Below, one piece after another: positions 8,153-16,536 of a stretch of DNA of 64,000 nucleotides (its first letter is position 1; each line of letters starts with the position of its first letter). Both the position numbers and the translations under genes were made by a program. The DNA is taken from contig NZ_VWXK01000016.1 in assembly GCF_011752565.1 (NCBI RefSeq), positions 1 to 64,000 on the forward strand, in the 5' to 3' direction. The stretch comes from Pantoea sp. Ap-967. GTDB taxonomy: Bacteria > Pseudomonadota > Gammaproteobacteria > Pseudomonadales > Pseudomonadaceae. Below the pieces are notes generated by a model. That model was not told the DNA's origin, did no database searches, and saw only the letters and a program-made list of their open reading frames with translations.

Positions 8153-10891
8153 CGACAGGTTGCCGCCAACCCTGGCAAACCGGTTCAGGGGCGTGAGCGC
8201 ACGCCAGGCCTGCTCGACCAGGTCGGGGTCGACGAACAGCCAGCTGTTCACCTTCGGCAACAGCCCCAGGTTGAACGCCTGGCGCAGCCGGTACAGATGC
8301 CCCAGGCGCTGGTCGACGATGTCGGTCAGCAGCCTTGGCCCGGTCAGCCTGCTCAGTTCGTTGGCATAGCGATAGAACCCGGCCGGGTCGCTGGCAAAGC
8401 TGGGCCTGCTGTCGTAGAAGTCCAGCCTGCCTTGGTACCGTGCGTGCATCTCTTCGAGCAGGGCCTTGAGGGTCGGGTTGTTGGCATGGCTGCCGATCAG
8501 GCTGTTGTTGAACAGGCAGTTCATCCCCAGTTTTTCATTGGACACCGGCGGCGGTAGCAACAGGCCGTCGGCGGGCGCCAGCAGCGCAACGTCATCGATC
8601 GGCTCGCCAGGCCGGCCCAAGGGAACGCCATTGACCACCTGAGGGTACTGGCCAGGCGCCAGGATGCTGTCGTCGACATCCATGTACAGCCCGCCATCAT
8701 GGTCGAGCATGAAATAGCGCAGGTTGTCGCACGCCGAGGCGAAATTGCTGGCCACCCCCCCGTTGCCATCCACCGCCGCCTGGTACTGGGCATGGTAGCG
8801 GCTGGCGCTGAAGGCTTGATAGAACGGCTGGTCTTCCAACGTCAGCACCTGCAAGCCCGGCGCGTGTTCGGCCAGCAGTCGCAGGTTCTGCTCGTAGGCC
8901 GGCAAGGTGGCCCGCGACAGGAACAGCCGGTAGGCATATTGGCTGGACTGCAGCCGGGCGGCATTGGTTGCCATGTTGCGAATCAGTGCCGAGCTGATGG
9001 CCTTGTCGCCAACCCACAAGCACGAGATGGTCTTGGGGATCGCTTGGCTATCGGCAGCCGTGACCGGGGCCAGTTCGAACGGCAGTTGCAGGTCGACGCC
9101 CAGGGCGCGCAGGGTGGCGCTGCGCATTGGGTGAGTGACGGGGCGGTCACGCGCCACCGGGCGCAAGTCCCGGGAGCCTGCGCGGGCGACATACAGGGTT
9201 GGGGAAACCTCGTTGGCGTCCCGTGCGATCATGAACGCATCCTGTTGCATGTCGTACACCACCGCCTCGTTGTAGGTATCGATGCTGCTCTCCAGGCGAT
9301 CTGGCCGGCCATCGTAGCGGGGCGTGCGGATCACCGCGCCGGCGGTAGCTTCGTCGGCGCCGGGCAGGGGCGCGATGTCGTCGGGAATGTGGAAGTAGCG
9401 CGCAACCTCCAGGTCCGGTAACCGAGGTGCGCCCACCGGGCTCAGCGGGTAGCCCCATTGGTCGTTGATCCGGCCGGGCAGGATGAAGCCTTCGCTCTTG
9501 ACCCGGAACAGCTGGCCGACTTGCTCGGCGGCAGTGGGCAGCACCACGGCATTGAGCAGGCCGGCGCTCAGCGTTTCGACGCCTTCGGCCTGCTGCCGGG
9601 CATCCTTGCCTTCGATGGCCTGGTCCAGGCCCAGGCCGAACTGGGCGATGCCACCGGCGGCAACGATCACCAGCAGCTCCGGCACGACGATCGCCAGCGG
9701 TGCCAGCAGGGTCATGGCCGAATTCAGGTAGCCGCGCCAGCGGGCCTGGGTCACCTCGCTGTCGCGGGTGATGAGGAAATCGGCGTCGGCATAGCTGCGG
9801 GCCTTTTGCCGCAGGGCAAGGGCCTGGAACAGGTCGCCGGTGATGGGCGCGCTGTAGTGCGCGGGCCGGTAGTGCACGTATTGGCGCGGTGCCCACGGGC
9901 CATCGGTGGTGAACCCGGAGCGCCGGGGCGAACGGTGGTGAATGGCCGGGTAGCTGCCAAGGCCGATCAGGGCCTCGTCCAGGCCGCTGAAGTCCAGCCC
10001 ATCCGGCCCGTCGGCCTGGGCGAAATAGCCCTTCAGGGCGGCGCGCTTGAGCGGGTCCTGGCATTGCACGGCTACCCAGTCGCGCAGCGCGTCCAGGTGT
10101 GCGAACTCGTGCAGGGGCGCGCTGTTGCCAGGCAGGTAGAGCACGACCAGCGGGCTTTCGCCGCTGCTGAGCAGCAGCGCGTCGGTGCTGGCGTAGCCGT
10201 AGATGTTCAGGCTGCAGGCCGTGAACCCGCGCACCGTGGTGCCCAGCCCTGCCGCCTGCCAGGCGAGCTGGCGCGCCGCATCGCTCAGGCTGCCTTGCTG
10301 CACCTGTTGGTTGCAGGCGGTGATGAAGGCGAGCTTGGCCGACAGGCGATGGCTGCCCAGGTACGCAGCCCAGTAGTCGTCGAGCATCGCCAGGTAACGG
10401 TCGTGCAGGTCCAGGTTGCAGATGAAAGCCTGGAAGGCCTCGGCTGGGAGTAGCACGTGGGTACTGGCATCGAGGTTGCCTGCTGGGGTGATGTGGAACA
10501 GGCCGTTGTAGACCTGGTGATGGATGCCCGGTTGCCATTGGCTGAACGCGGGCAGGGTGTCCACCAGGGTCACCTTGCCCACGGGGAACGTGCCGGCCCA
10601 GGGGCCGGCGAACAGCGCACCGAGCAGGTTGCGGTTGCTTTCGCCCTGCCAGTTGGCCAGCACCGCCTGGGTCAGGGTCATGCGCTCGGTGATGACGGCC
10701 AGGTAGCCCTGGGGGCCGTCTGGCTGGTAATGAAGCGTCACCACCTCGACCCGGTCCGGGTCCAGCGGCTGGCCGCGCTCGGCGCTCCAGGCACGGATGG
10801 CATTGGCCGCCTCCCGGTCGGGGCGGGGGAAGCCCTTGAGGTGATTGCGAACGTACTGCACGCCGGTGGCGTTGATGTTGAGTGTGCTCAT
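8138..10891 (-). CDS. Large toxin-like protein: dermonecrotic-toxin-like region plus TcdA/TcdB-type glycosyltransferase domain (paralogue 2)
   Basis: This is a 917-residue protein from ATG 10891. Residues 1 to about 380 resemble the DUF6543 dermonecrotic-toxin region of large Pseudomonas toxins. A hydrophobic stretch follows at about 390-430 (LLAPLAIVVPELLVIVAAGG, then FGLGLDQAI). The C-terminal third is a GT-A sugar transferase: IPKTISCLWVGD (first beta strand), ACDNLRYFMLDHDGGLYMD with the metal-binding DxD at D738/D740, then NNSLIGSHANNPTL and LTGPRLLTDI. The family transfers a sugar from a nucleotide sugar to a target, in clostridial toxins to Rho GTPases; the target here is unknown. It has no signal peptide and no adjacent immunity-like gene. 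An upstream extension to 10978 is open but overlaps the upstream gene's end. Confidence 0.8.
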   Translation of the reverse strand: MSTLNINATGVQYVRNHLKGFPRPDREAANAIRAWSAERGQPLDPDRVEVVTLHYQPDGPQGYLAVITERMTLTQAVLANWQGESNRNLLGALFAGPWAGTFPVGKVTLVDTLPAFSQWQPGIHHQVYNGLFHITPAGNLDASTHVLLPAEAFQAFICNLDLHDRYLAMLDDYWAAYLGSHRLSAKLAFITACNQQVQQGSLSDAARQLAWQAAGLGTTVRGFTACSLNIYGYASTDALLLSSGESPLVVLYLPGNSAPLHEFAHLDALRDWVAVQCQDPLKRAALKGYFAQADGPDGLDFSGLDEALIGLGSYPAIHHRSPRRSGFTTDGPWAPRQYVHYRPAHYSAPITGDLFQALALRQKARSYADADFLITRDSEVTQARWRGYLNSAMTLLAPLAIVVPELLVIVAAGGIAQFGLGLDQAIEGKDARQQAEGVETLSAGLLNAVVLPTAAEQVGQLFRVKSEGFILPGRINDQWGYPLSPVGAPRLPDLEVARYFHIPDDIAPLPGADEATAGAVIRTPRYDGRPDRLESSIDTYNEAVVYDMQQDAFMIARDANEVSPTLYVARAGSRDLRPVARDRPVTHPMRSATLRALGVDLQLPFELAPVTAADSQAIPKTISCLWVGDKAISSALIRNMATNAARLQSSQYAYRLFLSRATLPAYEQNLRLLAEHAPGLQVLTLEDQPFYQAFSASRYHAQYQAAVDGNGGVASNFASACDNLRYFMLDHDGGLYMDVDDSILAPGQYPQVVNGVPLGRPGEPIDDVALLAPADGLLLPPPVSNEKLGMNCLFNNSLIGSHANNPTLKALLEEMHARYQGRLDFYDSRPSFASDPAGFYRYANELSRLTGPRLLTDIVDQRLGHLYRLRQAFNLGLLPKVNSWLFVDPDLVEQAWRALTPLNRFARVGGNLSWART

Positions 10892-10974
10892 GGTGCGGGC
10901 CCGATGGTGAATGAGGCCTGCATGGTTGGCGCAAAGGCACTGGCGCTTGCGGTACTTAACGCAGCGCCTTGGCG

Positions 10975-13704
10975 TCATTGGTACTGCCAGCTGTGGGCCT
11001 GCCCCATCTCCACGAAGCGGTCCAGCGGTGCATGCTCGCGCATCAGCCGGGTCAATTCGCGCAGGTTGATGGCGCTGTGCAGGTCATGCACCGGCGACAC
11101 CAGCAGGCTGCACAGCTCACGCAGCTGCCTGAGCCAGGGCAGGCGCGTGTCGATCACATCATTGAGCACGCCAGGGCCGGTCAGGCGGTTCAGGCGCTTG
11201 GCGTAGGCGTTGAAACCCACCGGGTTGAACACGGCGTCGGGCCGCCCGGTGTAGAACAGTGGGTCTTGCTGGAAGCGCCGCAGGATCTCGTCGGAAATGG
11301 CGTCCAGCGTCGGGTTGTTCGGGTGGCTGCCAATCATGCTGCTGTTGTACTTGATGTACAGCCCCAGCTGGTCGCTGGACACCGGCGGTGACAGCAGCAG
11401 GCCGTCAGCGGTGGTTTGCAGGGTATGGTTGGCCAGCGGCAGCCGCCCTGGCCCGGCGCCGATGCTGAACAGGCGATCGTCGGCATCCAGGTAGAGCCCG
11501 CCGAAATGCTTGAGTACCCGGTAGCGCAGGATATCGCTGGCAGAACTGAAGTTGGTGGCGTGGCTGCCGCTGTCGCCCAGGGCGGCCTGGTACTGGCGAA
11601 AATAGGGGGAGCGGGCGAAGTCCTGGTAGAACGCCTCGTCTTCGAGCGGATGCACGCTCAACTGGGGCGCCCGGGCCTGCAGTTGCCGGAGGTTGGCTTG
11701 GTACACCCTGGGGTTCTGCCGCGACAGGAACAGCTGGTACTGGTAGTCGGTGCCCTGCACCGCTGCGGCATTGTGCGCCAGGGCATCGAGGAACAGGCCC
11801 GAGATCCGCTGGTCGCCTACCCACAGGCTGGAGATGATCCGCGGTATCGGGGTGCGCTCCAGGTTGTCCAGGAAGGCGTAGTCGATGGGCAGGTCCAGCC
11901 GGATGCCCAGTTGCTGCAAGGTGGCGATGCGTTGGGCGTCGCTGACGGTACGCTGCAGGTCGGCCAGGTGCACCAGGGCCTGGGAGGCGCCGCTGCCGAA
12001 CACCCAGCGCTGCGGCGCTGGCAGTTGGTGTTCACTGGCTTTGATGAAACAGTCGCCTTGCAGGTCATACACCACAGGCTCGGTGCGCGTATCGCCTGCC
12101 GTTTCGAAGCGGCCTTCGAAGTAGTGGTTCAGCGCTTCATCCACGCGCGTTACCACCGAGGCTGCTTGCACGTTCTGCGGCGCCGGTGCTCGGAAAGCGT
12201 ACTCCGCTGGCAGCAATTCGAAGGTTTCCACCGGTGTGGCGGAGCCGGCCAGAGGGCCCAGCAGCTCGGCCAGGCGCGGGGCGCGGAGAAAACCTGGCCT
12301 GAGGTAACTGAACAGTTGGCTGGCACGGGCGACGCCGGCTGCCAGCGGCGCGGCGTTGAGCAGGCCGAAGGCCTGGTTCTCCAGCCCTTCGACCTGTTCG
12401 TCGAGCGTGTGGCCATTGATCGCCTGGTCCAGCCCCAACCCGAACTGGGCCAGGCCGCCGAGCACCAGCACCGGGATCAGTTCAGGCAGTACCAGGGCGA
12501 ACGGGCCCAGCATGCCCACTGAAATACTCAGGTAGCTTCCCCAGCGGCGTTTGTCGACCTGGTGGTTGGTGACAACGCGGTAGTCCATGTCGTCGTAGCT
12601 GCGTTGTTTCTGCTGCTGGGCCAGGTAGTCGAACAGGTCGCCGGTGATCGGTGGGCTGTGGGTCGCAGCGGCATAGTTGACGGTGTCGTCGGGGTTCCAC
12701 ACGCCGCTGCTGGCGAAACCTGGGTGGTCGATGGGCAGGCGGTGGGGGCGCGGGTACAGGCCAAGCCCCTGCAGGGCGGTGCCCAGGCCGCTGTACTGCA
12801 GGCCGTCGGGCCAGGTGCTGGGGGAGAAATACTGCTGCAGCCATTGCTGGCGATCGCTGTCCTGGCACTGGCTGGCGAACCAGTGCTTGAGTGCCAGCTC
12901 ATTGTCGAATTGGTGCAGTGGCGATGAGTTGCCGGGCACGTACAGCAGCACGGCGTTGCTGTCCGGGCCCTGGATGTACAGCAGCGAAGTGCTGACGTAG
13001 CCATACACGTTGAGCAGCCGGCACTGCACCTGGGGCGCACCGGGCAGCAGGCCGGCTGCCTGCCAGGCCAGGCGCCGGGCCGGCTCACTGAGGCTGCCCT
13101 CGCTCACCTGCTTGTTGCAGGCGCTGATGAAGGCGATCTTCAATGCCCGTGCGTAGCGCTGCAGGCCGTTTCCCCAATAGTTATTCAGCGCTTGCTTGAG
13201 ACGCCCATGCAGCGCCAGCCCCCACACGTAGCTCTGGAAATCCTCGGCGCGAATGGCCAGGCGTGTGGCGGGGCCGTAGGCCTGGCTTGCGCTACGCCGG
13301 TACAGGCCATTGAAGACCATGTAGGGGGCGGAATTGGACCAGGCCGACAGCGGCTCCAGGCGCTCGACCACGGTCACCGCCTGGGGCGGCGCGATGCCGG
13401 CCCAGTCGCCGTAGTGAAAGCCGTTGTAGCCGCCGGCAGGTTCCCCTTGCCAGTTGCCCAGCAAGGCTTCCACCAGGTTTACCCGCTGCCTGATTTGCGC
13501 ATTCAAGCGGTACTGCGCGGGGTCTTCATCCAGGCGGGTGTATTGGTAGTGCAGGGTGACGACGTCGATTTCCAGGGGGGAGAGGGTGATTCCCCGGCTG
13601 CCAAGCCAGTCACGCAACAGTGTTTCGGCCAGGGTATCGGGGCGTGGGAAGTCGACCAGGGCGTTGCGCAGCAGCGGCTGGTGCAGGGGGGCAGGGGTGG
13701 TCAT
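10975..13704 (-). CDS. Large toxin-like protein: dermonecrotic-toxin-like region plus TcdA/TcdB-type glycosyltransferase domain (paralogue 1)
   Basis: This is a 909-residue paralogue of the next gene downstream, colinear over its whole length. Shared blocks include VVTLHYQ, NWQGE, RLAWQAAGL, PGNSSPLH and AQFGLGLDQAI. The hydrophobic segment lies at about 390-430 (MLGPFALVLPELIPVLVLGG). The glycosyltransferase region has IPRIISSLWVGD, the ASDILRYRVLKHFGGLYLD block with DxD at D740/D742, YNSSMIGSHPNNPTLD and LTGPGVLNDVID. These match the Gly_transf_sug / TcdB catalytic pattern. Both genes read in the same direction with an 83-bp gap, so they are probably one transcript. Secretion route and target cannot be told from sequence. 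Confidence 0.8.
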   Translation of the reverse strand: MTTPAPLHQPLLRNALVDFPRPDTLAETLLRDWLGSRGITLSPLEIDVVTLHYQYTRLDEDPAQYRLNAQIRQRVNLVEALLGNWQGEPAGGYNGFHYGDWAGIAPPQAVTVVERLEPLSAWSNSAPYMVFNGLYRRSASQAYGPATRLAIRAEDFQSYVWGLALHGRLKQALNNYWGNGLQRYARALKIAFISACNKQVSEGSLSEPARRLAWQAAGLLPGAPQVQCRLLNVYGYVSTSLLYIQGPDSNAVLLYVPGNSSPLHQFDNELALKHWFASQCQDSDRQQWLQQYFSPSTWPDGLQYSGLGTALQGLGLYPRPHRLPIDHPGFASSGVWNPDDTVNYAAATHSPPITGDLFDYLAQQQKQRSYDDMDYRVVTNHQVDKRRWGSYLSISVGMLGPFALVLPELIPVLVLGGLAQFGLGLDQAINGHTLDEQVEGLENQAFGLLNAAPLAAGVARASQLFSYLRPGFLRAPRLAELLGPLAGSATPVETFELLPAEYAFRAPAPQNVQAASVVTRVDEALNHYFEGRFETAGDTRTEPVVYDLQGDCFIKASEHQLPAPQRWVFGSGASQALVHLADLQRTVSDAQRIATLQQLGIRLDLPIDYAFLDNLERTPIPRIISSLWVGDQRISGLFLDALAHNAAAVQGTDYQYQLFLSRQNPRVYQANLRQLQARAPQLSVHPLEDEAFYQDFARSPYFRQYQAALGDSGSHATNFSSASDILRYRVLKHFGGLYLDADDRLFSIGAGPGRLPLANHTLQTTADGLLLSPPVSSDQLGLYIKYNSSMIGSHPNNPTLDAISDEILRRFQQDPLFYTGRPDAVFNPVGFNAYAKRLNRLTGPGVLNDVIDTRLPWLRQLRELCSLLVSPVHDLHSAINLRELTRLMREHAPLDRFVEMGQAHSWQYQ

Positions 13705-13768
13705 CGGAGGCGGTCCTGAGCGGTTGGGCCGACCAGCCTATGCCCCTGCCTGGGCCAGGACGTGTTAG

Positions 13769-14104
13769 TTAAATGCTGCCTGGCAGCGGCAGCACGGTTG
13801 GGGTGATGTCGCGTTCAGCCTCGGGTTCGTCGGCGAAGCCGACCGGCACCTTGCCGCGCAGTTGCCAGGCGAAGGCGATGATCTCGGCGATGGTCAGGTA
13901 CAGCGCTTCGGGAATCTGCTCGCCCAGCTCCAGGCGTGCCAGCAGGCGCACCAGCTCGGCGTTTTCATAAATCGGCACTTCGTGCTCGCGGGCCAGGGCC
14001 AGGATGGCCTCGGCCAGCTCGTCGTCGCCCTTGGCGGTGAGGGTAGGGGCCTGCTGGCCATCGTAGCTCAGGGCGATGGCCTGGCGCGGTTGCTTGTCGA
14101 TCAT
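13769..14104 (-). CDS. FlhB C-terminal-domain protein (EscU/YscU/HrcU family fragment-like, stand-alone)
   Basis: This is a 111-residue protein equivalent to the cytoplasmic substrate-specificity domain of FlhB without the membrane part. Seen motifs: QAIALSYDGQQAPTLTAKG at the N-terminus, ILALAREHEVPIYENAELVRLL in the middle and AEIIAFAWQL near the end. The usual autocleavage NPTH motif is absent. Its ATG overlaps the TGA of the upstream FliK-like gene, so the two are translationally coupled. FliK controls the FlhB specificity switch in flagellar export, so a coupled FliK-like/FlhB-like pair suggests an accessory export-control role; this is inference. Confidence 0.85.
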   Translation of the reverse strand: MIDKQPRQAIALSYDGQQAPTLTAKGDDELAEAILALAREHEVPIYENAELVRLLARLELGEQIPEALYLTIAEIIAFAWQLRGKVPVGFADEPEAERDITPTVLPLPGSI

Positions 14105-15657
14105 GCGGTTTCATCCACCCAACGTTGTTCCACCCGCGTGCGCGGGCCCTGTGGCGGAAGGCCGGGGTGGCATTCCAGGTCGCCGACATCCAGGCCGCGG
14201 GCCAGCAGGCGCTCGCGCAGGGTGCCGAGCTGGCTGTCGATCAGCCGTGCGGTTTGTTCGCGTTCTGCCCACAACTGGCCAGACAAGCGGCCGTCAAGCA
14301 GCTGCGCCTCGACCTGCAGCGGCCCCAGCGGCGCCAGGTCGAAGGCCAGGTCGATGCGCCATAGCGCCTGCAACGGGTCTTGTGCCTCACGCTGGCGTTG
14401 CTGGTGTTGCTCGGGGGTTTCCTCGCGCTGCAGCTTCACCTGCAAGGGGATGAAATCCTGGCCGTGGCGGATCGGCACCTCGGTTTGCCAGGTGGTCTGC
14501 TGGTTGCCGTTTTCCAGGCTGCCGGATTGTTGCAGGCTGCTCAGGGCGTGGCTCTGCAGGCGCGAAATGGCGGCAGCAGCCAGGCGCAGCAACTGTTGCA
14601 GGTCGCCTTCGTGCTCCATTGCCTGGAGCAGCCGCGAGGGCAGCGGGAAGGCCCCAGGCGGGGTGCGCGGGGTGACGCGGTCGAGCATGCCCAGGGCACT
14701 GCGGGCCATGGCCGGCAGCGCCTGGGCCAGGGCGGCAGAGGCGACCGCCGGGTTGTTCGGCGCGCTTGCCGAGGCCTGCGCCACCAGCCGTACCAGTTGC
14801 GCCTTGAGGTCGGTGACCACGCTGGCGCCCAGCCCGCCCAGCAGCTTTGCCTCCAGGAAAGCGCCGCTGTTGTTCAGCGCCTGGGCCACCGCCTTGCCAT
14901 CGCTGAGCTGGCGCGCATCGGGCAGGCTGGCCAGCAGATCGCTGGCCGCACTGCGCAGTTCGCCGTTGCCGCCTGGGCTGCTGGCCAGCTGCTGCAGGGC
15001 ATTGAGCAGGCCGGGCAGGGACGCTTGGCGGCCTTGCTGGGTGAGCAACTGCTGGGCGATGTTCAACTGCTCCTGGCGGCCACTCAGGGGTACGAAGCGC
15101 AGCGACTGGTCGCCTTGTACCAGGGCGCTGAGCAAGCTGCCGACCGGCAGTGGGCGCGGGCTGTCGATGGTCAGGGTGGCGCCGGCCTGGGCGCTGTTGA
15201 GCAGGTTGACCAGCGAGCGGAAGCTGGCCGCCTGGCCCGGGTTTGGCGCCAGCGCCTGGCTGGTCAGCACCTTGCCCTGCAACAGGGTGCCGACTGGCAC
15301 TTTGCTGGTGTCCAGTTGAGTCAGGGTGGCGACATTGCTGGCACTGGCCTGCTGCAGCGTGACCGCCAGGCGGTCGGCCTGCGGCTGGCTGAGCGTGAGC
15401 TGGCTGCCTTGGGGAAATGGCTGGTTGGCCGTGACCTGAACCTGGGCCTGGCTGCCGTTGGCCTGCAGCACCTGCAGCACCAGTTGGAAGGTGCTGCCGC
15501 TCTGGCGCAGGCTCAGCACATCGGCCTGGGCGGTTTCGCCGGGCTTGATCAGGCCGGGCTGCGCCTGGGTCAGGTTCAGCAGTTCACCGGTCAGTTGCGC
15601 CTTGATCGCCTGCGGGTTGAGCGCGGTTTGTGCGCCGAGACTATTGATTTCAGTCAT
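14101..15657 (-). CDS. FliK-like flagellar hook-length control family protein
   Basis: This is a 518-residue, Gln/Leu/Ala-rich protein. The long N-terminal and central parts look like low-complexity helical sequence, and the C-terminal ~120 residues carry the Flg_hook (FliK C-terminal) pattern: QDFIPLQVKLQREE, LWRIDLAFDLAPLGPLQVEA and GRLSGQLWAERE. FliK-family proteins measure hook or needle length and trigger the export switch. This copy lies away from a flagellar structural cluster and next to a stand-alone FlhB domain. ATG 15657 (MTEINSLG) is preferred; a TTG four codons earlier is less likely. The palindrome TTGTATACAA sits immediately upstream of the start. Confidence 0.82.
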   Translation of the reverse strand: MTEINSLGAQTALNPQAIKAQLTGELLNLTQAQPGLIKPGETAQADVLSLRQSGSTFQLVLQVLQANGSQAQVQVTANQPFPQGSQLTLSQPQADRLAVTLQQASASNVATLTQLDTSKVPVGTLLQGKVLTSQALAPNPGQAASFRSLVNLLNSAQAGATLTIDSPRPLPVGSLLSALVQGDQSLRFVPLSGRQEQLNIAQQLLTQQGRQASLPGLLNALQQLASSPGGNGELRSAASDLLASLPDARQLSDGKAVAQALNNSGAFLEAKLLGGLGASVVTDLKAQLVRLVAQASASAPNNPAVASAALAQALPAMARSALGMLDRVTPRTPPGAFPLPSRLLQAMEHEGDLQQLLRLAAAAISRLQSHALSSLQQSGSLENGNQQTTWQTEVPIRHGQDFIPLQVKLQREETPEQHQQRQREAQDPLQALWRIDLAFDLAPLGPLQVEAQLLDGRLSGQLWAEREQTARLIDSQLGTLRERLLARGLDVGDLECHPGLPPQGPRTRVEQRWVDETA

Positions 15658-15659
15658 GA

Positions 15660-15669
15660 TTGTATACAA
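15660..15669. promoter_or_regulatory. TTGTATACAA palindrome at the fliK-like start
   Basis: A perfect 10-bp palindrome ending 2 bp before the ATG of the fliK-like gene. It is identical to the palindromes flanking gcl and near the NCS1 transporter. It lies where the ribosome site should be, so it may be coincidence; if bound it would block initiation. Confidence 0.3.
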
Positions 15670-15780
15670 CCTGTCGAACCCGTCATCTTGCTTGGCGGGG
15701 CAGGCATGTATAATGCCGACCGCTCGTCACTGGCCAGTATAACGGCAGCGTGAAGGGCGACTTGAGACACAGGGTTGAGG

Positions 15781-15874
15781 ATTGGCGGCGCCTGCTTCGC
15801 GGGGCAAGCACGCTCCTACAGAAAAAATGCCACCTGTAGGAGCGGGCTTGCCCCGCGAAGCAGGCGCCGCCAAT
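15781..15874. repeat. Long inverted REP pair between fliK-like gene and ccmA
   Basis: Two arms of about 40 bp are almost perfect reverse complements: the left begins ATTGGCGGCGCCTGCTTCGC and the right ends GCGAAGCAGGCGCCGCCAAT. They are separated by a short A-rich loop (GAAAAAATGCC). Each arm carries the CGGGGCAAGC-CGCTCCTAC REP core. It sits between divergently read genes, upstream of ccmA, so it is not a simple terminator for either neighbour. Confidence 0.85.
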
Positions 15875-15903
15875 CCCAAACCCGACAAAGATAAGGCGAA
15901 ACC

Positions 15904-16536
15904 GTGACCCTCCACCTCCAAGCGGCAGGCCTGGCCTGCGAGCGCGACTGGCGCCTGCTGTTCGAGCACCTGGACTTCGAACTGCACCCCGGCGACATGC
16001 TGCAGATCAGCGGCCCCAACGGCAGCGGCAAAACCAGCCTGCTGCGCCTGTTGGCCGGGCTGATGCAGCCGACCGCCGGGCAGATCCTGCTGGGCGGCCA
16101 GCCGCTGGCCGAGCAGCGCCATGCCCTGGCCAGCATCTTGCTGTGGATCGGTCATGCCGCCGGCATCAAGGACCTGCTCAGCGCCGAGGAAAACCTCGCC
16201 TGGCTGTGCGCCTTGCACCGCCCGGCCAGCCGCGAGGCAATCTGGGCGGCCCTGGCGGCGGTGGGCCTGCGCGGTTTCGAGGACGTACCCTGCCATACCT
16301 TGTCGGCCGGGCAGCAGCGCCGCGTGGCGCTGGCCAGGCTGTACCTGGACAGCCCGCCGCTGTGGATTCTCGACGAGCCTTTCACCGCCCTCGACAAACA
16401 AGGCGTCGCCCAGCTTGAGGCGCACCTGGCGGCCCATTGCGAGCAGGGCGGCACGGTGGTGCTGACCACCCACCACAGCCTGGCGCACCTGCCGTCGGGG
16501 TACCGTGAACTGAACCTGGGGCAGTGGGCGGCATGA
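15904..16536 (+). CDS. ccmA: Cytochrome c biogenesis ABC transporter ATP-binding protein CcmA
   Basis: This is a 210-residue ABC ATPase with Walker A GPNGSGKTSLLRLL, signature LSAGQQRRVALARL, Walker B LWILDEPFTALD and the switch histidine in TTHHSL. With CcmB, CcmC and CcmD it powers release of haem-loaded CcmE on the periplasmic side during c-type cytochrome maturation. The start is GTG 15904, preceded by AAGGCG. The stop overlaps the ccmB start (ATGA). First gene of a nine-gene run with overlapping or closely spaced starts. Confidence 0.96.
   Translation: MTLHLQAAGLACERDWRLLFEHLDFELHPGDMLQISGPNGSGKTSLLRLLAGLMQPTAGQILLGGQPLAEQRHALASILLWIGHAAGIKDLLSAEENLAWLCALHRPASREAIWAALAAVGLRGFEDVPCHTLSAGQQRRVALARLYLDSPPLWILDEPFTALDKQGVAQLEAHLAAHCEQGGTVVLTTHHSLAHLPSGYRELNLGQWAA

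Noticed and set aside
6706..8178. Long minus-strand open frames with a 74-residue periodic translation across the array, and repeated 64-residue frames
   Set aside because: 222 is a multiple of three, so any open frame in one unit stays open through all; the frames run through REP palindromes, lack ribosome sites and have no protein-like composition.
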